From: DATMNR01 sp963702765
GTDB taxonomy: Bacteria > Chloroflexota > Ktedonobacteria > Ktedonobacterales > Ktedonobacteraceae
Direction of reading: 5' to 3'
Assembly (NCBI GenBank): GCA_963702765.1
Contig: CAVPEB010000005.1
Span: forward strand, 1-64,000
Length of the DNA: 64,000 nt
The position numbers and the translations under genes are program-made. The notes beneath the pieces were generated by a model. That model did no database searches, was not told where the DNA came from, and was given only the letters and a program-made list of their open reading frames with translations. This document shows, in pieces, positions 19,349-27,171 of the stretch; the stretch's first letter is position 1; the number at the start of each line of letters is the position of its first letter.

Positions 19349-20563
19349 ATGAACTATACTATTCATTATGTTCGTGAATTAGAGGTGTGCTGGGCTCCAG
19401 GACGAGTGAATTTGATTGGTGAGCATACAGATTATAATGTTGGATTTGTATTGCCAATTGCGGTATACAGGGTGGTAGCTTTTGCAGCTCGGGCACGCAG
19501 GGATAGGATTGTGCGAATCTGGACGAGCTATTTTCATGAGTAAGCACAGTTTTCGCTGGGAGGATTACCAGCAACATTTCAGCAACAGAAGGGAGTTCTA
19601 CCGAGCTGGGTAGCCTATATAATGGCAGTGGTCGCGGAACTGATGCGAATTGGAATTACTCCTGGCGGATTTGATGTTGTGGTCAATGGTGTTGTGCCTG
19701 TTGGAGGAGGCATGAGCTCTTCGGCAGCCATAGAGATTGCAACTACTCAGATCTGCGCACTTTTGTTGAATGGACAATTCAATTTAGGTGATCAAGAGGC
19801 AACGTTAAAACCGATTGAAGTAGCTGCTCTTTGCCAGGTTGCTGAACACCGGGCCTCGGGTGTGCGATCGGGAATTCTTGATCAAGCGGCTTCATGTCTT
19901 GGTCGACCCGGAAAGGCGATTTTGTTAGATTGACGCTCGCTAGAATATCGTTATTTGGCGTTTGATGCTCGTGATTTATCTCTTGTTGTTATAGATACAG
20001 GCGTTCATCGTGAACTGGCAACTTCAGGTTATAATGAACGCCGCAGGCAATGTGAAGAAGCGGTGCAAATATTACGCAAACATTTAGAACAAAGCAAGCC
20101 TGGAAACAATACTGCGAGTACCATCTGCTCACTGCGTGATATTACACAAGAGCAATTTGAACGCTTCGGTTCGCACCTTCCAGATGTGTGAGAAAGACGT
20201 GTAAGTTTTGTATTAGCTGAAAATGCGCGTGTATTGGAAGCGGCTAAACTGCTTGAACAAGGGTCGCTAGAGGAGATTGGTCCGCTTCTATGGGCATCAC
20301 ACGCTGGTTTACGCAATGACTATGAGGTAAGTTGTTTCGAATTGGACACACTCGTAGAAATTGCAGGACAGGTCCCAGGGGTTCTGGGAGCACGGATGCT
20401 AGGTGGTGGTTTTGGAGGGTGTACAATCAATCTTGTGCAGTATGATGCTGTTGACACTTTGGAAAAGTTGGTGAATGCCGAATATTTTACACAAACAGGG
20501 TTGCATGCTAGTGTAGAAATTTGTAAGGCTGCTGTTGGTCCTGGAATGAAATGGATCAATTAG
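19349..20563 (+). pseudogene. galK: Galactokinase galK with three in-frame stop codons
   Basis: GHMP-family galactokinase, which would phosphorylate galactose for the Leloir pathway. Signature segments run in one frame: GRVNLIGEHTDYN, then the ATP loop VPVGGGMSSSAAIE, then SGILDQAASCLGRPG with the catalytic Asp, then LGARMLGGGFGGCTINLV near the C terminus. The frame is broken by TAA at 19541, TGA at 19931 and TGA at 20189, with conserved sequence continuing unshifted after each stop. For example, LLD-stop-RSLEY matches the family pattern D-C-R-S-L-E. There are no frameshifts. Unless stops are read through, which is unlikely for three, it is a decayed gene. It ends 16 bases before the aminopeptidase gene. 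Confidence 0.9.
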
Positions 20564-20579
20564 CAGAAGGGAATCCAAT

Positions 20580-21407
20580 ATGAAGCTATTTCTTTCAACA
20601 GATTTTGAAGGTGTAAGCGGTATTGTTGCCTGGGAGCAGATTATCGAGGGCAACTCTGAATACGAGCATGGGCGTCGATTGTTAACAAATGAGGTGAATG
20701 CAGTTATTTCTGGGGCTTTAGAAGGGGGAGCAGAAGAGTTTGTGGTTAATGATTCTCATCATTATATGCGCAATTTGCACCCGCAAGAGCTGTCAGGCAA
20801 GGCAACGTTAATCACCGGTAGGCATAAGCCCATGTATATGATGGAGGGTTTAGATTCTAGTTTTGATGGCATTTTTTTTGTAGGATACCATGGTTCTATC
20901 GGAGCTGAGCAAGCGGTATTGTCTCACACCTACAATCCGGGAGCTATTTGGGAAGTGCGTTTGAATGGCGATATAGTGGGTGAATCTGCTATCAATGCTC
21001 TTGTCGCTGCCTATTATAAAGTTCCGATCATCTTTATCAGCGGAGACGAAGTGACAACACAAGAAGCGCAGCATATTGCGCCGAAGGCAGAAAAAGTTGT
21101 TGTAAAGCAATCGATTGGACGCTTTGCTGCTGCTCATATTCATCCTATACTTGCTTGTGAGATGCTGCAAAGAGGAGCTTCGCGTGCTGTTTGTAACTTA
21201 AAGGATATGCATCCTCCGGTGTTTACGAGACCTGTTTTACTCGAAGTGACTTTTCTTGTTACCGATATGGCTGAAATGGCGCTCTGGGTACGAGGAGTCG
21301 AACGAGTTGGGCCTCGATCCATTACAATTCAAAGCGAAGATTTACTTGAACTTTATCGGATGTTTGTCACTGTGGTCACGCTGACACGTGCTTTAGTTGA
21401 TCGATAA
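20580..21407 (+). CDS. M55 family D-aminopeptidase, DppA-like
   Basis: Zinc-dependent peptidase of the M55 (DppA) family, 275 residues. The N-terminal metal motif is STDFEGVSG (Asp8, Glu10), followed by NDSHHYMRN, GYHGSIGAEQAVLSHTYN and GDIVGESAINA, which are typical of the decameric DppA enzymes that cleave D-Ala-containing peptides or other short peptides. The ATG is preceded by AGAAGGGAATCC. It is followed directly by a 25-bp-stem terminator. It probably shared a transcript with the galK remnant upstream. Confidence 0.88.
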   Translation: MKLFLSTDFEGVSGIVAWEQIIEGNSEYEHGRRLLTNEVNAVISGALEGGAEEFVVNDSHHYMRNLHPQELSGKATLITGRHKPMYMMEGLDSSFDGIFFVGYHGSIGAEQAVLSHTYNPGAIWEVRLNGDIVGESAINALVAAYYKVPIIFISGDEVTTQEAQHIAPKAEKVVVKQSIGRFAAAHIHPILACEMLQRGASRAVCNLKDMHPPVFTRPVLLEVTFLVTDMAEMALWVRGVERVGPRSITIQSEDLLELYRMFVTVVTLTRALVDR

Positions 21408-21415
21408 TCGGATGC

Positions 21416-21470
21416 AAAGGTCAATGACCCGTTGACGTTGATATCCAACGTCAACGGGTCATTGACCTTT
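21416..21470. terminator. Long 25-bp perfect hairpin between convergent genes
   Basis: Arms 21416-21440 and 21446-21470 are exact reverse complements with a 5-base loop. The left side is AAAGG and the right side ends CCTTT, giving short A and T tracts in both directions. It sits between the convergent DppA-like gene and the 149-residue membrane protein gene, whose stop codon overlaps the last bases. The stem is far longer than a typical intrinsic terminator. Confidence 0.85.
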
Positions 21471-21918
21471 ATAGAGTACTATCGGCTGGTGATTGTGTGC
21501 GAATCTCCGTTTCGGCACCGATCTGGTTATTCTGTGTTTTCTCAATGCGGTCTGCAACTTCTGCCAACGTACGCAAGCGCCGTTCAAGTTCCCAGGCATG
21601 CTGGTAAAGTGTTTGTAGCTCCATCGTCAATTCGTGAAACTGACCATTGAGCGCGTATTGCTGTTGTCCATCTGTACTAGAGTTTAAAGGTCTCTCCGCA
21701 GTGGGAGGTAGGTTCTGCTTTTGAGAAGTGGTTCTTTCCATTGCTCGATTTGTGGCTGATGGTTGCTCCACTAAAGGCATTGTGCCTGGAGTACTTACAG
21801 TAACACCAGCATTCGTTTGCGCTTTTTGGGCACGCTGATCGCTCACACTCAGAAATACGGCACCAAGAATAGCTAAGAGTGCTACAATTAGCATGCCGCC
21901 GATAATCAATAATGTCAT
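21469..21918 (-). CDS. Membrane-anchored coiled-coil protein
   Basis: 149 residues: an N-terminal membrane helix (about 3-24, LLIIGGMLIVALLAILGAVF), a Ser/Thr/Pro/Gln-rich linker, and a C-terminal helical segment (about 93-125, HELTMELQTLYQHAWELERR) likely to form a coiled coil. It is the last gene of the tetR-efflux operon, 60 bases after the adaptor gene, so it may assist the transporter. No family recognised. Confidence 0.6.
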   Translation of the reverse strand: MTLLIIGGMLIVALLAILGAVFLSVSDQRAQKAQTNAGVTVSTPGTMPLVEQPSATNRAMERTTSQKQNLPPTAERPLNSSTDGQQQYALNGQFHELTMELQTLYQHAWELERRLRTLAEVADRIEKTQNNQIGAETEIRTQSPADSTL

Positions 21919-21978
21919 GTTTATCTCCTTGTATATGATGTTGAAACATTACGAAAAAACCGTGATATCCTAATCTTG

Positions 21979-22659
21979 CTAATGTAGATGAATGGTCACC
22001 GATGCACTCATACCAGTCACGATGAGTTTGTTTGCGTTGGAATCAAGCGTAATTATAACAGGTATTCTCTGTCCAACTTTCGTAAAATTACCACTTGTCG
22101 GATCCTCATTTGGTAAAAGTGAAAACACTCCAGCAGCAGCAGGTATGATTTGTTCCACATGACCTGTGAAGCTGGTGTCACTATATGCATCGATAGAGAT
22201 ATCAACAGTCTGTCCAACATTCACGTTACTGATCGAGTTCTCATCCACATATGCTACTACAGCCAGTGCATTCGTATTCGTCACCTGCACGATTGTTAAT
22301 CCAGGAGATACATTCTGTCCCTGAACTGTTGCAACTGGCAAGATAGTGCCATTTATGGGACTCGTCAAATTGAATGAGGTGGGGCTACTTGATGTTCCAC
22401 TGGCGCTGGGTGTACTTGTTATTGAAACAGGAGTAATGACACCGATTGTCTGACCTGCAGTAACTTGCACACCCGATTTGACATCGAGGCTTGTGAGAGT
22501 ACCTGCAACTGGGGCGCTGACGCTTACGATATTTCCGCTAACCTGTGCGTCATCGGTGCGATAGAAATTATAGCTATCGTAAATCCAGTAGGCGACAGCT
22601 CCTCCAATAGCAGCGAGAGCTACGAAAATGAGTAAAGGTACTAAAATCGTTCGACGCAT
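21979..22659 (-). CDS. HlyD/EmrA-like efflux adaptor
   Basis: Membrane-fusion adaptor of 226 residues that would couple to the MFS pump encoded just upstream. It has an N-terminal membrane helix (about 7-26), then a biotinyl-lipoyl-like half-motif with TDDAQVSGNIVSVSAPVAGT and VKSGVQVTAGQTIG, a short Ser/Thr-rich hairpin in place of the long coiled coil, and the second lipoyl half SPINGTILPVATVQGQNVSPG followed by the beta-barrel VDISIDAYSDTSFTGHVEQI. The reduced hairpin fits a monoderm cell that does not need to reach an outer-membrane channel. Confidence 0.85.
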   Translation of the reverse strand: MRRTILVPLLIFVALAAIGGAVAYWIYDSYNFYRTDDAQVSGNIVSVSAPVAGTLTSLDVKSGVQVTAGQTIGVITPVSITSTPSASGTSSSPTSFNLTSPINGTILPVATVQGQNVSPGLTIVQVTNTNALAVVAYVDENSISNVNVGQTVDISIDAYSDTSFTGHVEQIIPAAAGVFSLLPNEDPTSGNFTKVGQRIPVIITLDSNANKLIVTGMSASVTIHLH

Positions 22660-22748
22660 AATGTTAATCTCCTTTTGAACAAATTATGACTACATACTTG
22701 AGAATTCTACGTATATTTTGAAACTTGCTTATCCGGCTAGCATTGCTT

Positions 22749-24377
22749 CTACGGGTACAGCTTCACCGGAGTCAGTATCGACTGGTGCGTCAAATGCCTG
22801 TTCAGAGGGACAGGTTGAGACCTGCGAGTTCCCCGCACAAAGAATACAGCGATGATCGCTAAGCCAGTAACGTAAAGTGTCAAACGTAAGGCATCTTGAA
22901 TACCTAGAACAAAAGCTTCTCTTTGCACAAATCTGGCAATCAACTGTAAGGCTGCGGTATAGGCTGTGGCTGTGTCGGCGCCACGAGCTACTAAAAGAGC
23001 TTGAATACGTGGGACAAGCTCTCCAAGAGGTGAGTATAATGTCACCTGTTCAGCGAGATGACCGAAGTGTATCTGGGATTGCGTCTGTACGACTGTTGCC
23101 AGTAAAGCGATGCCGAATGAACTTGCCACCGCACGATTGACGGTACTAAGAGATGAGGCCTGCGCTAGTTGTCGTTGTGATATCTCGGACATCATGGCAA
23201 CGGTCAGAGGCTGGACGGTCAGGCCAAGAGCAATGCCTCGTAAGACAAACATGAGCTGAAGCCAACCATAAGAAGAGCTTATGCTGATGAAGGTTAGTTG
23301 CCACGTCGCTAGAGCCAGGATCAATAAGCCTGGAATCATCACTGCTCTGACGCCTATGCGATCAACCAAACGTCCTCCAATAATTACACTGACCATAGCA
23401 GCAAGGGCCTGTGGGAGTAAAATCAAACCTGATTGAAATGCACTCAATCCCCTGATGTTTTGTAGGTAAAGCGGGAAGAGAAACAATCCACCAAAAAGGC
23501 TGAAAATGACGAAAAAGCTGGCTATCTGGCTTGTACGAAACGGTCCATTTGCGAACAGACGCAAGTCAAGCAATGGTTGTCCACCGCGATTTGCAATGAT
23601 CAATTCAGCGGCAACAAAAATTGCCAGCGAAAGTAATCCAACAGAGAGAAAACCAATGACGGTCGTAGATCCCCATCCATCAGTACTGGCGGATGAGAGC
23701 CCATACAGCAAGGTAATCAATCCGATCGAAACGAAGATAAAGCCGACAGGATCAAAGCGAGTTTGACCTTCTGGGCGATATTCGCGGATGAAAAAGATCG
23801 AGAGAATGACGGCGAGTATGCCGATGGGAACGTTAATAAAGAAGATAGCCTGCCAACCGACAAATGTAACCAGGTATCCTCCGAGCGTTGGACCAATTGC
23901 AGGAGCAAGCAACGCAGGAACACCAAAGAATCCCATGGCAGTACCGCGTTCCTGAGGCGGAAACACGCGGAAGAGGAGAGTAATTGAAAGGGGAAACAGC
24001 GCTGCTCCTCCTAGTCCTTGCAGGACGCGGAAAACAATCAGAATAGGTAAGCTCCATGCCAATCCACAAAGCGCTGAACCAATGGTAAATAGTGCCAGCG
24101 AAATGATATAGAAGCGTTTGATGCCAAGCGTGTCAGCAAAGTACGCTGCTGTTGGGACAGCAACTCCCTGGGCAACGATATAAGCAGTAAGCACCCACTG
24201 AACTTCGTGAACGTCGGCCCCAAAAGCAGTTTGCAGGCGTGGAATAGCAATATTGACAATCGTCTGATCCAGGATGCTCATAAACACACCCAGGATCACA
24301 ACCATGGCCAATATCCATTTATAATCCAGTCCTCCGCTGCGGGTAGTTGCTGGTGGGGTAACTTGCATGACTTGCAT
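22749..24377 (-). CDS. DHA2-family MFS drug efflux transporter (EmrB/QacA type)
   Basis: 542-residue proton-driven multidrug exporter with about 14 membrane helices. Diagnostic segments are LDQTIVNIAIPRLQ at the first helix, the DTLGIKRFY loop motif, IVFRVLQGLGGAALFP, and antiporter motif C VPALLAPAIGPTLGG. The start is MQVMQV at 24377, with a second ATG three codons later. The gap to tetR is 29 bases. Order in the operon is tetR, transporter, adaptor, coiled-coil protein. Substrates cannot be predicted. Confidence 0.92.
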   Translation of the reverse strand: MQVMQVTPPATTRSGGLDYKWILAMVVILGVFMSILDQTIVNIAIPRLQTAFGADVHEVQWVLTAYIVAQGVAVPTAAYFADTLGIKRFYIISLALFTIGSALCGLAWSLPILIVFRVLQGLGGAALFPLSITLLFRVFPPQERGTAMGFFGVPALLAPAIGPTLGGYLVTFVGWQAIFFINVPIGILAVILSIFFIREYRPEGQTRFDPVGFIFVSIGLITLLYGLSSASTDGWGSTTVIGFLSVGLLSLAIFVAAELIIANRGGQPLLDLRLFANGPFRTSQIASFFVIFSLFGGLFLFPLYLQNIRGLSAFQSGLILLPQALAAMVSVIIGGRLVDRIGVRAVMIPGLLILALATWQLTFISISSSYGWLQLMFVLRGIALGLTVQPLTVAMMSEISQRQLAQASSLSTVNRAVASSFGIALLATVVQTQSQIHFGHLAEQVTLYSPLGELVPRIQALLVARGADTATAYTAALQLIARFVQREAFVLGIQDALRLTLYVTGLAIIAVFFVRGTRRSQPVPLNRHLTHQSILTPVKLYP

Positions 24378-24406
24378 GCGGTAGACTCCTTCCTATGAAA
24401 TTGTGT

Positions 24407-25258
24407 TTAGACAGTGTCTTGTGGCTGTTGCTCGCGTTGCACAATGCCATACAAGAGTAAAGTAACAAGCTGATCAATGACTTCATCTCGAGAAAGGTGT
24501 TCAAGTGATAAAAATTCATTCAAACTGGGACAAATAACACGCATAGCGAAGGTCATCCCCATCATCTGCATGAATAGCCCTGGATCAATGTTTTTGCAAA
24601 ATCGTCCCTCTTCCTGACGCTTTTGTATGTATTTGATGACACTCTTTCGTCCTGTTGCAATTTTGTTTACGAGAATGTCAGCAACTTCGGGGTGAGTATA
24701 AACGAGTAGAATCGCTAAACGAGTGTAGTCGCTATTGGCTGTAAAACTATCATAGAACGCGCCAGCTATACGACGAAGGATTGCCTCGTCGTCAAGGGGA
24801 ATGCCATTTTGCAGGTCTTGCTCGATTTGTTCAGTAACAGTACGTAACATGGAATGAGGCCCAAAGTGTTTGATAATACCCGTAAGTAACTCTTCTTTGC
24901 TATGGAAATGCCAGGTAAGTGCTCCACGAGAAACATGTGCCTCGGCAGCGATGTCATCCAAAGTCGCTGCTGAAACGCCAGAGCGAGCAAAGACCCGCAA
25001 GGCTGCTTCTAAAATCACTTGTCTTGTATCCTGAACTGGTGCTTCAGAGAGAAACCCGCAACCAACTAATTCGGAACGAAGTGCTTCTTTTCCACCTGCA
25101 AAATGATAATAAAAGGCCGGTCGTGACAGTTCTGCAATTTTAATGATGTCATCAATTGTTATTTCATCAAAAGGACGTTCTTTTGCTAGCTGTTGAGCTG
25201 CTCTGATCAAACGATCCCGTCCATTATTTTTTTGCTTTTCATTGGAGGAAATAGACAT
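24407..25258 (-). CDS. TetR-type regulator with two tandem HTH domains
   Basis: 283-residue repressor with two TetR_N DNA-binding modules. The first is at about residues 13-65, with TIDDIIKIAELSRPAFYYHF; the second at about 78-125, with TLDDIAAEAHVSRGALTWHF. A single TetR-like ligand domain follows. Both helix-turn-helix units keep the usual recognition-helix pattern, so both may bind DNA. I chose ATG 25256-25258 (AGGTTGG upstream); a longer open frame to 25327 runs through the operator. The 33-bp palindrome at 25284-25316 just downstream of a good promoter implies autoregulation together with the efflux genes. Confidence 0.85.
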   Translation of the reverse strand: MSISSNEKQKNNGRDRLIRAAQQLAKERPFDEITIDDIIKIAELSRPAFYYHFAGGKEALRSELVGCGFLSEAPVQDTRQVILEAALRVFARSGVSAATLDDIAAEAHVSRGALTWHFHSKEELLTGIIKHFGPHSMLRTVTEQIEQDLQNGIPLDDEAILRRIAGAFYDSFTANSDYTRLAILLVYTHPEVADILVNKIATGRKSVIKYIQKRQEEGRFCKNIDPGLFMQMMGMTFAMRVICPSLNEFLSLEHLSRDEVIDQLVTLLLYGIVQREQQPQDTV

Positions 25259-25283
25259 ATAGACCAACCTGATAAAAATATTT

Positions 25284-25316
25284 GTAATATACAGTAAAGG
25301 ATACTGTATATTACAG
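25284..25316. promoter_or_regulatory. 33-bp palindromic operator of the tetR-efflux operon
   Basis: TGTAATATACAGTA (25284-25297), spacer AAGGA, then its exact reverse complement TACTGTATATTACA (25303-25316). The 14-bp arms are much longer than a normal TetR site. It lies between the predicted start of transcription and the tetR start codon, where a bound repressor would block the operon. The length fits recognition by two HTH units per subunit, which is inference. Confidence 0.8.
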
Positions 25317-25327
25317 TTGCTATACAT

Positions 25328-25356
25328 AGCATAGTTAAGAATGATCAGTTTGTCAA
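25328..25356 (-). promoter_or_regulatory. Predicted sigma70-type promoter of the tetR-efflux operon
   Basis: On the minus strand TTGACA (25356-25351), a 17-base spacer and TATGCT (25333-25328). The expected transcription start is about 25320, immediately before the palindromic operator. Confidence 0.7.
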
Positions 25357-25465
25357 GTGTATTCGTGTGAAGGAAAACTCTAAATGAAAGAGACTAACAA
25401 ATGCTCTTTATGTGTTAGCATCCATATCATCACATCCAAAGCGAATCACAATGATTGGGTGTAAA

Positions 25466-25492
25466 AAATACTGCTCATTTTGAGCGGTATTT
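25466..25492 (-). terminator. Terminator after the FHA pseudokinase gene
   Basis: 12-bp stem with one G-T wobble (25466-25477 with 25481-25492) and TTT loop. Read on the minus strand it is followed by a TTTTTT run, as expected for the end of the kinase-like gene 75 bases upstream. Confidence 0.7.
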
Positions 25493-25565
25493 GGGCGGTA
25501 TTTTCAATAATGAAGAGAAGCCTGATGATATAGTGAAAAGTTAAAAGTAGAATGTTCCTTTTAAT

Positions 25566-26930
25566 TTAGAGAGAAGAAGCTAAGCTACGATTATTCTGCT
25601 CTTTTGAGGTGCGTACTACTGCTCGAAATGTTAGTTCATAGTTTCCTATTTCGATGTGATCACCATCTATTAGGGGGTAACCCTTATCACTCTGAATTGG
25701 CAATCCATTGATCTGTATGCCATTGGCACTTCGTCTATCAAAGATCAAAAAGCGGTCATTTTCTCGTTTGATTAACGCGTGATGCCTGGATGTAAGATCG
25801 TCTCGGTCAAGCAAGATATCACTGGAACCAGCACGACCGATGGTTATTTCGTCAGTTTGTAATTCAACGATATATGGTTCGTCTGCATAGGGAGAAAAGA
25901 TAATAAGATGTGCGGTAATGGCACAATCATCATCCACTGTCTGGAGAATCTCAAGCTCTGATTCGATGTGGGGAATTTCTTCATATGCTTGCTTAACAGG
26001 TAACTGAGGTGTTTGCTCGGCAGTATCGTGTTCAATTGAGAAGATGTGATTTGTTGATGCTGGAGCAAAAGTAGGCGAGGTTTTTGGAGACAACGTTATG
26101 AGCAAGGCATCTGCAAATGCTTGCACTGATGGGTATCGATCTTCAGGAGAAACGGATAAAGCACGTAGTACTATTCCGTCTTGTTCAATTGAAATGTTGG
26201 ATTTGAGTGAAGAAAGAGGTGTAATAGTCTCGGTGAGTTTGAACTGTTCAATCTCTTCCGATGAGCCAATAAATGGCGGTTGACCTGTCAACCAGAGATA
26301 GAGGAGTGCTGCTAAGGAAAATTGATCACTGGCTGGAATGGTTCGCTTGTAAAGCTGCTCTGGTGCAGCAGTGATTGGTAAAGGGGCGATATTTTGTATA
26401 CTTGAACTACGCACAAAATGTGTGAGACCAGTATCAGCAAGTAAGAAAGGTGAATTGGCCTGAGTATTTTCCGAGATAGGGTTATACGATATTAGAATGT
26501 TCGATAACGTAATAGCGCCATGTACATGTCCCCGGTTGTGAATAAATTGCAGTGCTTGAGCCAGTTGATGTCCGTAATGTACAGCATCAAATACATCTAG
26601 AGGAGCATTGAACCATAATCTACCAATGTTACTAAGAAGTGAACCGTTGCTCACAAAACGGCGAGCGACATAAAGTCTGCCATCAAATTCGCCATAATCA
26701 AGCACCTGCGCAAGATAGGGATGATTAAGATTACTGATACCTTGCATCTCGCGGAAAAACTGCCTTCGAGAAGCATCTGGCAATGTAGAAGATGGGTGAA
26801 TGAGTTTAAGGGTAACCTTACGATGTAGAATAGTATCTTCGGCTTCATAACTTTCGCCAGATACACCACTTCCTAACCACTGTATAATGCGATAGCGTTC
26901 AAAACTTTGATCTAATTCCAATGCTGGCAT
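25566..26930 (-). CDS. Kinase-fold protein with FHA domain, probable pseudokinase
   Basis: 454 residues: an N-terminal Ser/Thr kinase fold (about 12-275) and a C-terminal FHA phosphothreonine-binding domain (about 365-440, IGRAGSSDILLD, SRHHALI, ANGIQING). The kinase fold keeps a glycine loop (LGSGVSGESY), the ATP-binding Lys42 (VTLKLI) and the magnesium Asp166 (ADTG in place of DFG). The catalytic loop reads VHGAITLSN (137-144), so the HRD aspartate is replaced by alanine. That residue is required for phosphotransfer in canonical kinases. It is therefore likely a scaffold or sensor that binds phosphoproteins rather than an active kinase. It is monocistronic with its own terminator. Confidence 0.85.
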   Translation of the reverse strand: MPALELDQSFERYRIIQWLGSGVSGESYEAEDTILHRKVTLKLIHPSSTLPDASRRQFFREMQGISNLNHPYLAQVLDYGEFDGRLYVARRFVSNGSLLSNIGRLWFNAPLDVFDAVHYGHQLAQALQFIHNRGHVHGAITLSNILISYNPISENTQANSPFLLADTGLTHFVRSSSIQNIAPLPITAAPEQLYKRTIPASDQFSLAALLYLWLTGQPPFIGSSEEIEQFKLTETITPLSSLKSNISIEQDGIVLRALSVSPEDRYPSVQAFADALLITLSPKTSPTFAPASTNHIFSIEHDTAEQTPQLPVKQAYEEIPHIESELEILQTVDDDCAITAHLIIFSPYADEPYIVELQTDEITIGRAGSSDILLDRDDLTSRHHALIKRENDRFLIFDRRSANGIQINGLPIQSDKGYPLIDGDHIEIGNYELTFRAVVRTSKEQNNRSLASSL

Positions 26931-27171
26931 GACACAGCCTCACTATATCCTTTATAAATTGGAAGAGATGGTATAGTGTGCCGATAAGTCTATTCTCTTG
27001 CGTCCCATCCTTCGATATGCTATCATACCACACGCAAAGAAGATAAAATGCATTTATACACCTTAAGTCCTATTGAAACTTTTCATTGATACTCTCATGC
27101 TTTTATTTTCGTTTCTTTCCTTTGGTATGAGTAAAAGCTCATAGTAGGCACAAGATGTCAAAGATTCGCAT

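Noticed and set aside
25258..25327. Extended N terminus of the TetR protein
   Set aside because: It would be encoded by the palindromic operator, and the ribosome site supports the start at 25258.
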